Shown in pieces: positions 34,174 through 44,869 of a stretch of DNA of 64,000 nucleotides. The DNA is taken from contig CAMRHE010000054.1 of the NCBI GenBank assembly GCA_947044405.1, positions 6,029,501 through 6,093,500 of the forward strand, in the 5' to 3' direction. The translations under genes were made by a program, and so were the position numbers. Each line of letters opens with the position of its first letter. The first letter of the stretch is position 1. Source of the DNA: Leptodactylus fallax (taxonomy: Eukaryota; Chordata; Amphibia; Anura; Leptodactylidae). A model generated the notes under the pieces. That model was not told where the DNA came from, made no database searches, and was given only the letters and a program-made list of their open reading frames with translations.

Positions 34174-34356
34174 TGACAGACTTTCAGTTTGATTCTGGCT
34201 CCGGTTTTTTGCAGAATTTTTCTGACTATTCAGCTGTGGTAGGTTTGATAAATGATGGTAATGACAAGGAATACATCGAAGTAGTGGGGACCTTCTTATC
34301 ATGGTATAGTGGGAATGGCCTTTTATTAAATGTCGCCAAAACAAAGGAGATGATAA
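34174..34356 (+). pseudogene. Rex1-type LINE reverse transcriptase, palm fragment
   Basis: The frame reads MTDFQFDSGSGFLQNFSDYS, then GNGLLLNVAKTKEMI. The FSDYS box stands where active enzymes have an F.DD catalytic motif, so the second Asp is Tyr. It lies between two Tc1 insertions, only about 180 bp long. Confidence 0.8.
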
Positions 34357-35927
34357 TACAGTCATGGCCAAAAGTTTTGAGAATGATACAAATATTAATT
34401 TTTACAAAGTCTACTGCTTCAGTTTTTCTAATGGCAATTTGCATATACTCCAGAATGTTATAAAGAGTGATCAGCTTAACAGCAATTACTTGCAAAGTCA
34501 ATATTTGCCTAGAAAATTAACTTTATCCCCCAAAACACATTTCAACATCATTGCAGCCCTGCCTTAAAAGGACCACCTAACATCGTTTCAGTGATTGCTC
34601 CATTAACACAGGTGTGGGTGTTGATGAGGACAGGGCTGGAGATCAATCTGTCATGATTAAGTAAGAATGACACCACTGGACACTTTAAAAGGAGGCTGGT
34701 GCTTGCCATCATTGTTTCTCTTTTGTTAACCATGGTTATCTCTAAAGAAACACGTGCAGTCATCATTGCACTGCACAAAAATGGCCTAACTGGGAAGAGT
34801 ATTGCAGCTAGAAAGATTGCACCTCAGTCAACAATCTATCGCATCATCAAGAACTTCAAGGAGAGAGGTTCCATTGGTGCCAAAAAGGCTCCAGGGCCCC
34901 CAAGAAAGACCAGCAAGCGGCAGGACCGTCTCTTAAAAGTGTTTCAGCTGCGGGATCGGGCTACCAGCAGTGCAGAGCTTGCTGAGGAATGGCAGCAGGC
35001 AGGTGTGAGTGCATCTGCACGCACTGTGAGGCGGAGACTCTTGGAGCAAGGCCTGGTCTCAAGGAGGGCAGCAAAGAAGCCACTTCTCTCCAGAAAAAAC
35101 ATCAGGGACAGACTGATATTCTGTAAAAGGTACAGGGAGTGGACTGCTGAGGACTGGGGTAAAGTCATTTTCTCTGATGAATCCCCTTTTCGATTGTTTG
35201 GAACATCTGGAAAACAGCTTATTCGAAGAAGAAGAGGTGAGCGCTACCACCAGTCTTGTCTCATGCCAACTGTAAAGCATCCTGAAACCATTCATGTGTG
35301 GGGTTGCTTCTCAGCCAAGGGAATCGGCTCTCTCACAGTCTTGCCTAAAAACACAGCCATGAATAAAGAATGGTACCAGAATGTCCTCCAAGAGCAACTT
35401 CTCCCAACCGTCCAAGAGCAGTTTGGCGCTCAACAATGCCTTTTCCAGCATGATGGAGCACCTTGCCATAAAGCAGAGGTGATAACTAAATGGCTCAGGG
35501 AACAAAACATAGAGATTTTGGGTCCATGGCCTGGAAACTCCCCAGATCTTAATCCCATTGAGAACTTGTGGTCAATCATCAAGAGACGGGTGGACAAACA
35601 AAAACCAACAAATTCAGACAAAATTAAAGCATTGATTCTGCATGAATGGACTGCTATCAGTCAGGATTTGGTCCAGAAGTTGATTGAGAGCATGCCAGGG
35701 AGAATTGCAGAGGTCCTGAAGAAGAAGGGTCAACACTGCAAATATTGACTTGCTGCATTAACTCATTCTAACTGTCAATATAAGCTTCTGTTACTCATAA
35801 TATGAATGCAATTATATTTCTGTATGTGATAAAAACATCTGACAAACACACATAAAAACCAGAGGGCAGCAGATCATGTGAAAATATAATATTTGTGTCA
35901 TTCTCAAAACTTTTGGCCATGACTGTA
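34357..35927 (+). mobile_element. Tc1-like transposon, family E (DD35E), intact ORF
   Basis: The ends are TACAGTCATGGCCAAAAGTT and its complement at 35908-35927; about 38 bp at the tips match with one mismatch, and the repeats then diverge. TA borders are present and the length is 1,571 bp. The element has the outer repeats and uninterrupted transposase needed for autonomy. It lies in the same Rex1 LINE as family C, 183 bp downstream of it. Confidence 0.95.
34732..35748 (+). CDS. Tc1-like transposase, DD35E, uninterrupted (338 aa)
   Basis: This is predicted to be a cut-and-paste transposase that binds its element's terminal repeats in the nucleus and inserts at TA. An upstream in-frame ATG at 34699 would add a hydrophobic 11-residue lead. 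I choose 34732 (MVISKETRAVI) because relatives start with this sequence and 338 residues is the usual Tc1 size. In order: a first HTH (GKSIAARKIAPQSTIYRIIK), a GPPRKTSKRQ linker like the GRPR hook, a second HTH, Asp1 in VIFSDESPFRLFG, a Gly-rich VWGCFSAKGIG, Asp2 in FQHDGAPCHKA, and Glu in [11 protein letters not shown]. Thirty-five residues lie between Asp2 and Glu, so it is DD35E rather than DD34E. No stops or frameshifts. The match to the Traveler family is a suggestion. Expression is unknown. Confidence 0.92.
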   Translation: MVISKETRAVIIALHKNGLTGKSIAARKIAPQSTIYRIIKNFKERGSIGAKKAPGPPRKTSKRQDRLLKVFQLRDRATSSAELAEEWQQAGVSASARTVRRRLLEQGLVSRRAAKKPLLSRKNIRDRLIFCKRYREWTAEDWGKVIFSDESPFRLFGTSGKQLIRRRRGERYHQSCLMPTVKHPETIHVWGCFSAKGIGSLTVLPKNTAMNKEWYQNVLQEQLLPTVQEQFGAQQCLFQHDGAPCHKAEVITKWLREQNIEILGPWPGNSPDLNPIENLWSIIKRRVDKQKPTNSDKIKALILHEWTAISQDLVQKLIESMPGRIAEVLKKKGQHCKY

Positions 35928-36140
35928 GACTTTGGAAAGGCTTGCACTGATTTTACATCGGTCAGCATCAAAGGGCATTGGTAGAAATGGTTATGTCATA
36001 CAAGTACTTGGGTATGTACTTTGATAATAAACTAGATTGAAGTCTGTATTCTGAAAAGGTGTCCAAGAAGCAGTATTGTGGCAAGAAAAGGTTCAGAAAA
36101 TCATTTATTCCCCAAGCAATCTTAGTCTTTAACATGGACA
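35928..36140 (+). pseudogene. Rex1-type LINE reverse transcriptase, thumb fragment
   Basis: The sequence encodes text like GKACTDFTSVSIKG in one frame and SYKYLGMYFDNKLD plus KVSKKQYCGKKRF in another, the block that follows the palm in CR1/Rex1 reverse transcriptases. It resumes immediately after the family E Tc1. Frameshifted and broken. Confidence 0.72.
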
Positions 36141-36229
36141 ACAAACTGAAAATATAAAATGCCAAGTGGCTCAGGACGTGAGCTCTCTCCATACATGGCG
36201 GATGATGGCTGTATAATTCAGCCAGGACC

Positions 36230-37030
36230 TGACACTAACAGCTATGATTGGTGCCGCCATAGGCAGTGTGTAATAGAAGCTAATGTATTGATTCAAGGTT
36301 CCTAGGGTGTCTGCCTATAAAAGTAAAAATAGAAAAAAAGTTTTTAGAAGTATTAAAAAACACAAAAAACAAAAAAGTTCAAATCACTCCCCTTTCCCTA
36401 GATCACATATAAAAATAAATAAACAAAAGTAAACATAAACACTTTAGGGATCTTCGCACTCAAAAATGCCCAAACTATTAAAATATTAAAATATTTATCC
36501 TATTCGGTGAACAGCGTAGCGAGAGAAAAAATCAAAGTAGCCAAATAGTGTTTTTTTTCAACACTTTGCCTCCTAAAAAAATGAATAAAAAGTGATCAAA
36601 CCATCAGACCTTCCCCCAAATGGAATCAACAAAAATGTCATCTTGTCCCGCATAAAAAGACACCATATCCATCTCCATGCTTGTAAATATTAAAAGTTAC
36701 AGGTGTCGGAATATGGCAACACAAATTTTTTTTTTTACTATTTTGCAAAGTTTGTCATTTTTTAAAAGCTATCAAAACATTACAAATACTATATAAATTT
36801 GGTATCGCAGTGATCGTACTGACCCACAGAATACAGGAAGCATGTCATTTTTACCATATAAAATTGGCGCAGATGTGGTTTTTTATTTTAAATTTTTTCC
36901 AGCTTCCCAATGCATTGTACAGGATATTGAATGGTTCCATTGCAAAGTATAATTCGTTTTGCAAACAATAAGCTATCATGTGACTCTGTGAACTGAAAAA
37001 TTAAAAAGTTATGGCTCTTGGAATGTGGGA
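36230..37030 (+). repeat. ~750 bp dispersed repeat, copy 3
   Basis: Shared landmarks with copies 1 and 2 are CACTCCCCTTTCCCTAG, CGGTGAACAGCGTAGCG, AATTTGGTATCGCAGTG, CCCAATGCATTGTACAGG and AAAAAGTTATGGCTCTTGG. The whole length is present here without insertions, so this is the best reference copy in the window. Non-coding. Confidence 0.75.
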
Positions 37031-37039
37031 TAAAGGAAA

Positions 37040-37740
37040 AATTGGCTCGGTGTAATATCTCTGCCTGTTCGGGTCTCTGCGTCACCCTCTGCTCGCACTC
37101 TGCGGCGCAGGAGGTGTGTTCAGTTTGATTCCTTGTGTAACACCCCTTTTGCCAACCGACTTGCCTGGGGTGTACGTGCTTGTTCTCACCTCTCTGTAGT
37201 GCAGTGCCTCCACCCAAATCTTGCTTGAAGCTCTCCGGGAATGCAGGCAGTTGTAGTACTTCTGCCAGGGGCTGACTTGGGAAACCCCTGCCCGAGCTTA
37301 GTACACACTCCCCCAATTTGAAGATGACACAGGTATGCAACCAGTTTACACAAAATACTAAAATTTAATAGTAATGCAGAAATATAAACAATATACAATT
37401 ATAGTGCCGATACTCCCCCTAGTGGTCTTGCTGCAAATTACAGGCCACACTTATCGCAGAATGTCTGTAAGTGACTCACTCTCTATCTAGCTATCTGCAA
37501 TACTGAAGGGGGTGGCCACCATGTATCGTCACAGTTCAATCGTTGGGGTCCAATCGTTGGTGCACATAAAAGGTATAAAACTTAGAACTCCACACAGCAA
37601 CAGTTCCGTCACTAACACTGAAATTAAACGTACAGGGTACAACCTGTTCATACCTGACCTTTTTGTGTGTGTCTCTGACTGTGTGGGTCCGCTGCTGCTA
37701 CCACCGAGCCAACCCTCCCCACAACCTACACTGAAAACGT
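37040..37740. other. Uncharacterised, locally GC-richer sequence
   Basis: A relatively GC-rich block at 37060-37330 (CTCCACCCAAATCTTGC, CTCGCACTCTGCGGCG) is unlike its surroundings. It could be an LTR or another repeat, but I found no matching second copy or direct repeat. The 150-codon minus-strand ORF shows no known domain. Confidence 0.4.
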
Positions 37741-37850
37741 AGGTATAATTGACACGCTGCAGATTTTATTCTGAAATGTGTGGATGGGATTAGCCAGAAC
37801 CCCATCCACTTTGCAGGTACTATAAAACACAGCATTTTTGCAATGTGATG
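37740..37850. repeat. Half of the GGCCCCAT-type MITE
   Basis: TATAATTGACACGCTGCAG, GGATGGGATTAGCCAGAA and ACTATAAAACACAGC match the right half of the MITE at 11041-11160. Confidence 0.6.
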
Positions 37851-38324
37851 TGTAGTTTCCTTTAATTGGGCTCACCTGGCAAACTAATTATCACAGGTGT
37901 CTGAGATTTATTTCAGTGATCCAAATAGCCCTGATACACAAGACCAGCCATTAGTTTAATTGAAAAAGAAAGAATATAATCTTTATGACACTTAAATCCA
38001 GATTTGCATAATAATTTGGAACATGGTGTATGTGAATAATGAGGAAAGCCAAGCACTGTACTCAGTTATCTCCATTAGTCTCCCACAGATTGAATAGAGC
38101 TTATGGACGTCTAATAACCATCCTTGATGCATACACTTCATTGTGTGGTGATGCTGAAAAATATAACTCAGCTGATAGATCCAAATATAAATTTTCACTG
38201 ATTGCTCGCTTATATTTCTAGTTATACTGTATATGTATACCTAGACATGTAGCAATCTTTAACTAAACACCTACCTCTACACTGTAACTACCTACCTATC
38301 TACATCGTAACACAGAGCTTTAAG

Positions 38325-38602
38325 GCTAAGGCCTCACGTAGCGGTCCGCAGCAAAAAATCACTGAAGTTTCCTCTGCGAACTTTTCACAGATAGTCCGCA
38401 GAGGAAACCTTTTTGCTTCCATTATACCTATGGGGGAAACTACCACCATATAATCAACATGCTGCATTTTCCGAAATAGTGACGGTTTTGTTAATCGCAC
38501 CTTGTACGTTGCACGTATTTTTCCACAATGTGTGTGTATAGGATTCACAGGGACTGTAAAATGCCACGTTTTTTTCACAATGCCACATGGGGCCCCGGCC
38601 TC
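38325..38602. mobile_element. GGCCCCAT-type MITE, uninterrupted copy
   Basis: The left end is GGCTAAGGCCTCACGTAGCG and the right end is GCCACATGGGGCCCCGG. The internal order (TCCGCAGAGGAAACC, ATTATACCTATGGGGG, AATCAACATGCTGC, GGGACTGTAAAATGCC) matches 39406-40107, giving the uninterrupted reference at about 280 bp. Confidence 0.7.
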
Positions 38603-38609
38603 CATCAAC

Positions 38610-39400
38610 TTTTTTAATGGCTTTTGCTTTGCTTCATAATAGTTGACACTTCATCACACTACAGCAAGTTATCAGTCTCAAGTTACTTTTTGTTTCATAT
38701 GTACATATAGTTATTTATAGTTCTAGCCACACGTTTCTTCTGCCAGCACTGTGTCTGATGTTTCTACAGCTTGATCTTGTTTGAAATTCCATTAAATGCC
38801 TTGCACATCCATTGTCCCAGACACAATAATGGTCCTTAGTGTAATTTGCAGTATTGCGAGTTTCTCTGCTTTCATCTCTCCATCTATGACAAAGGAAAAT
38901 TATTTTTTGCAGAACGAAAACAAGCTGACAAGTTGTAGTGTGCATCCAATTTAGATCAAAAAAGTCTTCATGTCGTAAGCTGTACTCCTGACAGAATGCC
39001 ATCATTTAGACAATGTACTGTAAAGGCTTGTGGTACAAACTGAAAGAATACCATGTACAGCACACACATGTATTGTAAATTTATAGCAGATCACTTCACT
39101 AATAGGATTGGTCTTTAACTATGTAATCTTAGGATAAGGGTTCCTGCACATGACTATATTACAAACCTTGCCATCTTATGTCAGTAAATATATAGCTCCT
39201 GTTGAAATATTGATGAATCACATATTAATACATTTCTATCACATGACATAAAAATCACATTTCCCATCTCAGTAAACAGAAGTGCAAAATTACATTGAGA
39301 TACATTTTTAACTAGTGTATTCAGAAGGTGCAGTCCTGTTTCTCAAACATGTGACCTAATACTTTTCTATGGAATGTTTAGCTGTGTGACTATATAAAGT
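38610..39400. other. Uncharacterised intergenic sequence
   Basis: No supported feature. A 96-codon minus ORF (38715-39005) has no recognisable domain. Confidence 0.4.
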
Positions 39401-39405
39401 CACCA

Positions 39406-40107
39406 AAGGCCCATGTAGCGGGTTGCAGCAAACAAGCACTGTGGGAGAAAAAACCTGGCGGAGACGCATCGCATCTTTTCACGGAAAGTTTGCAGAGGTT
39501 TCCTCTGCAGACTTTCTACTTCAATTATACCTATGGGGAAGCGCAGGAATTTCTGTAGGTATACAGGTGCATCTCAATAAATTAGAATATCTTTGAAACG
39601 TTTATTTATTTCAGTAATTGCATTAAAAAAGTGACCTATATTTTCTAGATTCTTTACACACAGAGTGTTCTATTTCAAGTGTTTTATTTCTGTAAATGAT
39701 GATTATGGATTACAGGTAATGAAAACCAAAATCTAAGAAAATTTGAATATTGTAAAAAAGTTCAGTATTGTAAATTCAGTGTGTCACCTGCAAAGGTTTC
39801 CTAAGCCTTTAAGTGATCCCTCAGTCTGGTTCAGTAGGAAGACTGCTGATTATGAATTGAATTACTGTAATGAATGACCGTTTCAAAAAATATTCTAAAT
39901 TATTGAGATGCATCTGTAATTAACATGTTACGATTTCCAAAACCACAGCGGTTTTGGAAATCGCAGTGTGTCTGCTGTGCGTATTTTCCTGTAATGTGTG
40001 AATGGGATTCACTTTGCAGGGACTGTAAAACACCACGATTTTTTTTCCGCAGCGTTTCCACTACGGGCAAGCATGGCGTTTACGCCACATGGGTCCCTGG
40101 CCTAAAG
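39406..40107. mobile_element. GGCCCCAT-type MITE split by a Tc1-derived element
   Basis: The left half runs from AAAGGCCCATGTAGCGG to TCTGTAGGTA, and the right half from ATTAACATGTTACG to CACATGGGTCCCTGGCC. The break is at the same central position as in the copy at 10236-11220. Confidence 0.68.
39562..39918. mobile_element. Non-autonomous Tc1-like element, family G
   Basis: The ends are TACAGGTGCATCTCAATAAA and, on the right, AATTATTGAGATGCATCTGTA, with TA borders. The interior (357 bp) has inverted text such as AAATTAGAATATC / AATATTCTAAATT and no transposase. It is a deletion derivative of a Tc1 element and sits inside the MITE at 39406-40107. Confidence 0.85.
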
Positions 40108-40109
40108 GA

Positions 40110-40640
40110 AACTTGTATCTTAGTCCTTAAGGAGATTGTCTCACAAAGTAAAGTCTTCAGGATCTTTGTCCCAGTCCACATTCAACCTGAGCGCAGCCCT
40201 ACTGAATGTGGGAGGAACTAGTGGTGGTCGGCACTCCTATTAACTTCATTGGGAGCTCCAGAGTTAGCCGAAGTGTAACACCATCTGTAAACCATCACCA
40301 GTACTGTCCACATTCAGCCTGGCTGCACTCAGGTTGAATGAGGAGCAGGACAAAGATCCTGAAGACTTTACTTCATGGAACAACCCTTTTAAAATGACCG
40401 TTTTGCCTCTCAGCCCAAGCTGGAAAATTATTTATTGGTTTGAATGAAGTTTATATCTTAAACATAAAATATTAGTGATTTATAATTTTTTTATGTGATT
40501 AGCTATATTTCATATTAATCCTGAAATGTCAGAATTTTATCCACTAGAAGTAACAGAATGAATGAAATTTATATGGAAAATTGTATATCTTTTTATTATG
40601 CAAACAATAACATTTGTCTCTTAATATTGGTCTGAAAGAG
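40110..40640. other. Intergenic sequence with a MITE-like inverted pair
   Basis: AAGTCTTCAGGATCTTTGTC (about 40150) is the complement of GACAAAGATCCTGAAGACTT (about 40350). CACATTCAACCTGAGCGCAG pairs with CTGCACTCAGGTTGAATG. This is a snap-back element of about 260 bp, possibly a MITE, without a named family. Confidence 0.6.
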
Positions 40641-41640
40641 GCCAACCCCTTTAAGAACCCTCTCCAACACAAGTTAATGGGGCAGATTTTTTAAAATAAA
40701 AACTTAGTCTTAGTTAACCATAACAACCAATCAAAATGCACTTTAATTTTTAAAGAGCACAATACAAAATGAAATCTGCATTGTGATTGGTTGCTATGGG
40801 CAACTAAAGGTAAATTGACGCAGAGTTTTTTGCCTCAAAATCTGCCTTAAAAAAGCCTCCCAACTCTCCCATTTATTTCAATGGGAGTTAGGCAGATTTT
40901 TTTCCTCTAGCTGGTTTTGTCTTCAGGCAGGATTTATCTTCAGGCAGATTCTGCCTTGCAAATCCCATTGAAATGAGTGGAAGGCAGAAAAATCGGCTAG
41001 CGTTTTATTGAAGTGGTTTTTGCAAAAAAAAAAAAAACACTCCAAAAACAGCTGCAAAAAAAAAGTTTTTTTCTTCCTCCAATTCATTTCAATGGGGTTT
41101 GCAAGATAGGTTATGACGCTTCTTTATTCCTCTACCAGAAAAATCTGCTCATGACCACTGAACTGAATGGAAGAGCTGGGAGGCATTTTTTGAGGAAGAA
41201 TTTGAGGCAACTTATCCTTAAGCCTCATACACGCGACCATATCCGCTATCAGTGTTCTAGCTGTGTTTTTCACGGCTTGCACACTGACCCATTCATTTCT
41301 ATGGCCCCATATACACAACTGTGTATTTCAGGACAGGTTATATTCTACGGATGTCATCAATGTGCCGTCTCTGCCATTCAATCATGGCCCGGCGACACAC
41401 TCAAGGAGTGTGCATTGCGCCTATGTCAGTTTTGCTTTTATATAGTTTTAAATAAGTCAGCTCCAGCCTACAGATTCTGTTGTAAAGTGTATTACACTGT
41501 GAATTACTGTTAACAAAACAGAGTAGCTAATCACGATGGCTGTCTTAATAACCATGTACACAAAGTAAAATAAAAAGTCTACAGTCCTAAAATAAAAACA
41601 AGTTAATAAATCTGTATCCGATTTTAAATAGAAAAAAATA
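40640..41640. repeat. Cluster of palindromic repeat fragments
   Basis: GCCTCAAAATCTGCC and GGCAGATTTTTTTCC, and CAATGGGAGTTAGGCAG with neighbouring complements, make foldback pairs in 40790-41210. The 41220-41420 part (CACACTGACCCATTC) matches phrasing at 7610-7700. The 166-codon plus-strand ORF here is a chance reading through these palindromes. Confidence 0.5.
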
Positions 41641-41704
41641 GGTTATATATTCTCTTTAATCTGCTCTGTCCATGTTGGCAAATCCAGAGATGGATCAAGT
41701 TCAG

Positions 41705-42066
41705 TTAAAGAGGACTTTTCACCACCTCCAACAACTCGTTATATCATTTAATAGTCACTGTTCCACTGATTCTGGCACAGTTGGATTTTTTTTTTCTCTA
41801 GCCCCCACTGTTCCCAAGCAATCATTGCTGTTAGTTATGGTCCCTGATATGCTATTTAGGCTCTGTACTGACAGAAGGGCGGTGTCAGTCAGGAGCAGAC
41901 AGGGGGTGTGATTCTGAGCTCTGACACTGGCTGCCTCTGATTGGAGCTCTGTCACGCCCCCCTGCCTGACACTGACCTTCTGACATTACAGAGCTTAAAA
42001 TAGCACATCAGACACCACTTTTGAGAGTGATAAGTCACTAATTGGCTAAGGACCTTTCTCTTTTAA
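41705..42066. mobile_element. TTAA-flanked MITE, uninterrupted copy
   Basis: The ends are TTAAAGAGGACTTTTCACC and GGACCTTTCTCTTTTAA. This is the same family as 3285-3960 but without the inner MITE, and it shows the empty site for that event. Confidence 0.75.
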
Positions 42067-42905
42067 TGTATACCAGTAAAAGCTATATATTAGTTTTTAT
42101 CCCATAAATTCTCCATCTAAGACTAATTACAAAATCCTCTCAGGCTGGTACAGAGTACTGACCGTCTTACACTATATTTATCATACAACCTCTGATTTTT
42201 GTTGGAGATGTGGCTTTGACAAAGACACAATGCTACACATTTGGTGGAAATGCCCGCCTCTGCATCAGTTCTGGCACGAGGTCTATAGGGCTAATATGTG
42301 GTAACTGGTTTCAGATTGGATGATGACCCAGCTCCTTTGCTACTGTCTCTTTTTTCTCGCAAACTTAAAAAACATACTGGTAGACTGTTGGGGTTTCTAC
42401 TGATTGCAGCATGGATGGTAATACCTAGACTATGGAGTTCTACACAGGTTCCCACATTATCTGACTGGCTCCAGATCTTACACATTAGGTGTATGGAGGG
42501 ACTTTTGTTGGAAATTAGACTCAGACACATATCAACAGGTTTGGATACTGTGGAAGGTCCATATCCTCTTACTCCCCCACTCCCTCTGCTTATCCCCATT
42601 TTACATCCTATGACTCTACCTTTGTATCTTTCCCCTCTCCCATTCGCCCCTTATCACGTTTAGGTAGTTGCCTTTATACCATTCATCTATATCTATTGTA
42701 TTCCATATGCATATGCATTATTCAAAGCTACCTGTAATATGTATGTTTTTGCATCCCTGCTGCAACATTGGGGGATTTTTTGTACCCTCTCACCCCATCT
42801 GCTAAACCAGGCAGTTTTCCTGTCCCCTCCCCCCACCCCACCCCCAATACCCCATTTCCCGTTTATCACTTGTATGTAGTTTGATAAAATCTTAATTAAA
42901 TTCTT
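42067..42905 (+). pseudogene. L1 ORF2 C-terminal fragment and 3' end
   Basis: The frame reads YRVLTVLHYIYHTTSDFCWR, CGFDKDTMLHIWWKCPPLHQF and, after a frameshift, GRLLGFLLIAAWMVIPRLW. The CWRCG...HIWWKCP motif is the Cys-rich C-terminus of Tx1/L1-type ORF2, as in the L1 at 26640. The 3' end lies near AATTCTTAACAAGAAATG, about 42905. Only the extreme C-terminus remains. Confidence 0.82.
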
Positions 42906-42925
42906 AACAAGAAATGAAATGGCAC

Positions 42926-43290
42926 CTAAGGGCCGGTTCACATCTGCGTTCGGGTTTCCGTTCAGGGAGTCCGCTTGGGGACCCCCGAATAGAAACCTAT
43001 ACAGAAAAAAGCATTTTTCACCTGGGAAACCCGCAGACCCCATAGATTATAATGGGGTCCATGTGGTTTCCGCTCGGTTTCCGCACGAAACATGCGGAGA
43101 GAAAAGTGCTGCTTGCAGCACTTTTCTCTCTGCTTGCTTCGTGCGGAAACTGAGCAGAATCCACACGGACCCCATTGTAGTCTATGGAGTCCGCGGGTTT
43201 CCCGGGTAAACCGCTTTTTATGCGTATAGGTTTCCGTTTGGGGGGGTCCCCAAGCGGACACCCCGAACACAGATGTGAACCGGCCCTTAG
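42926..43290. mobile_element. Full-length palindromic MITE (365 bp)
   Basis: The two 20-bp termini, CTAAGGGCCGGTTCACATCT and its complement, are perfect. The two halves remain complementary to the centre at about 43113 (AAAAGTGCTGC / GCAGCACTTTT around TT). Internal landmarks (GAGTCCGC, GGAAACCCGCAGACCCCAT) pair with their mirror at 43175-43215. No clear direct duplication is seen at the borders. It separates two L1 fragments. Confidence 0.85.
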
Positions 43291-43329
43291 CTGTCACTAT
43301 TCTCCACTGCTTTGTCATGGAGTACATTC

Positions 43330-44560
43330 TGGTTGCAGCCTGAAAAATACTGATATGAAGGACATACATTTAGGTAATTTGCACTTCAAGAGTTCCGCTT
43401 CAATGGATGACTTGTTATTTCATGTCACTCACCCTCACACTACTCTGCAATCCCTCATGTCCATTAGTGCTTATAACTATTACATCGATTACAAAATTAA
43501 CATTTTAAAAAGTGTAGATCTCAGTTACAGACTAAGATCACTGTTTTAGTATCCTTATTCCCTTAAACTAAAATGATTCATATTCCTTAAACTACTCCCT
43601 GTTACTCCAAATCTTGTAATATAACCTGTTTATGTGGGCACAAAGACTTTTCATGGCATGGTAGAATTAACATTTTAAAGATGAATGTTCTGCCCCACCT
43701 AATATACCTATTCCAGACTATCCTATCCTAATAACTTTCACAAGCTCATCACTAGGTTGTTATTAAGGTTTATCTGGCACTCTAAGTACCCCAGAGTAGC
43801 AAGAACCATTTTAATAAAAAACCAAGGTGGACTCTTATTCCCTGTCTGCTTGTTGTTATTCATGCCTGCACCAACAGAAAAAATAATACATTGATTTCAT
43901 AATAGGAATTTCAAGCTTGAGTGTCTACTCTCCCCCATTCCTTTGACTACCTTTAAATGGAGGGATCCAACATGTATTAAGTACTTTTATCTCACACCTT
44001 CATCTCATAGAAGGACATTTAAGTCTAGCAAGTCACACCAAACTCTTCTTTACAGATGGTCCACTTACCCAAGTATTCACAACACTGTTTCCACCAGGCA
44101 TGGCTACGGAGTTTCTATCCAAGATGCTACAATTTTCCCCACTATTGTTTCATTACATCTCTACCAGTGTTGGTTTGAAACTGTATTGCATTGATCAGGA
44201 ACCTTTATTGCAGAGGAATGAAAGGGTTCTTGTCATATGCCTAAATTTCTCAGTATCCTGTAAAGCACAAGAGAATAACTACAAGATTTTGATCTGGTGG
44301 CATAGGGTGCCTTTAGCTCTACATTTCCTTTATCTGTCCCTAACACCTGCTGTGGATATGATACAGGTACAATGACACAAATTTGGAAGAAGTACCCATT
44401 GATGAATGATCTCATCTAACCAATTTTGAAGGGGGGAGAAGTTCTTTTACTCTCCAGGATCCCAGGCCTGATTAAATGTTTCACTTGTACTCTCCTGAGT
44501 TTCCTTCTGGTAGCAGCACGAACGTCTATAAGACCACAAGAGTCCACTCAATAACTGACT
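43330..44560 (+). pseudogene. L1 ORF2 reverse-transcriptase fragment, decayed
   Basis: SMDDLLFHVTHPHTTLQSLM (43397 on) corresponds to the FADD.L catalytic box and following text of the L1 at 25360; the first residues are changed. RLLLRFIWHSKYPRVARTI (43755 on), LEC...PLTTFKWRDP and YPSIHNTVSTRHG follow with many stops. It is older than the L1 at 25.4 kb. Confidence 0.75.
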
Positions 44561-44869
44561 GATTTCAAGAGATTCCTCCTCTGATCCTCCTCTGATGTTG
44601 TTTTTCTTGCTCCATCAGGAGTGTTGTCATTGCTATTTTGTTCACTGATCTGGTGTTTGGACTTCACACTAGCATTTCAGTTGTTCTGGTCTATTGGAGA
44701 ACCAGAACAACGGATAGGCCCTCCGCTCTGGGATGCAGACGTCTTGTCTGTGGTCAGAGGGCCTTCATGTCAAAGCAGGAAGTCAGAAGACGTGGCAACA
44801 GCGGCTCCATGCATCAAGGGATCGGAGGCAGGTGAATATAACTTTTTTTTTCTTGCACACTTTGGAGGA

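Larger units (their letters stand above)
30685..36140 (+). mobile_element. Rex1/CR1-type LINE, split by three DNA elements
   Basis: Segments in correct ORF order are 30690-30900 (N-terminal region), 31402-32395 (endonuclease and following linker), 32490-32537 (start of an RT block), 34174-34356 (RT palm with a damaged YxDD) and 35928-36140 (SYKYLGMYFDNKLD block). They are separated by a TTAA MITE, Tc1 family C and Tc1 family E. Conceptual removal of each insert (keeping one TA) rejoins sensible protein text. Part of the RT is missing before 32490. The 5' and 3' ends are not clear. Confidence 0.8.

Noticed and set aside
36888..37340. Minus-strand ORF of 150 codons
   Set aside because: Half of it lies in the dispersed repeat and no motif is recognisable.
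41013..41513. Plus-strand ORF of 166 codons
   Set aside because: It passes through A-rich and palindromic repeat fragments; the N-terminal Lys-rich run comes from poly-A.
42919..43369. ORFs of 96-135 codons on both strands
   Set aside because: They run through the 365-bp palindrome, so each is mirrored on the other strand; not protein-coding.
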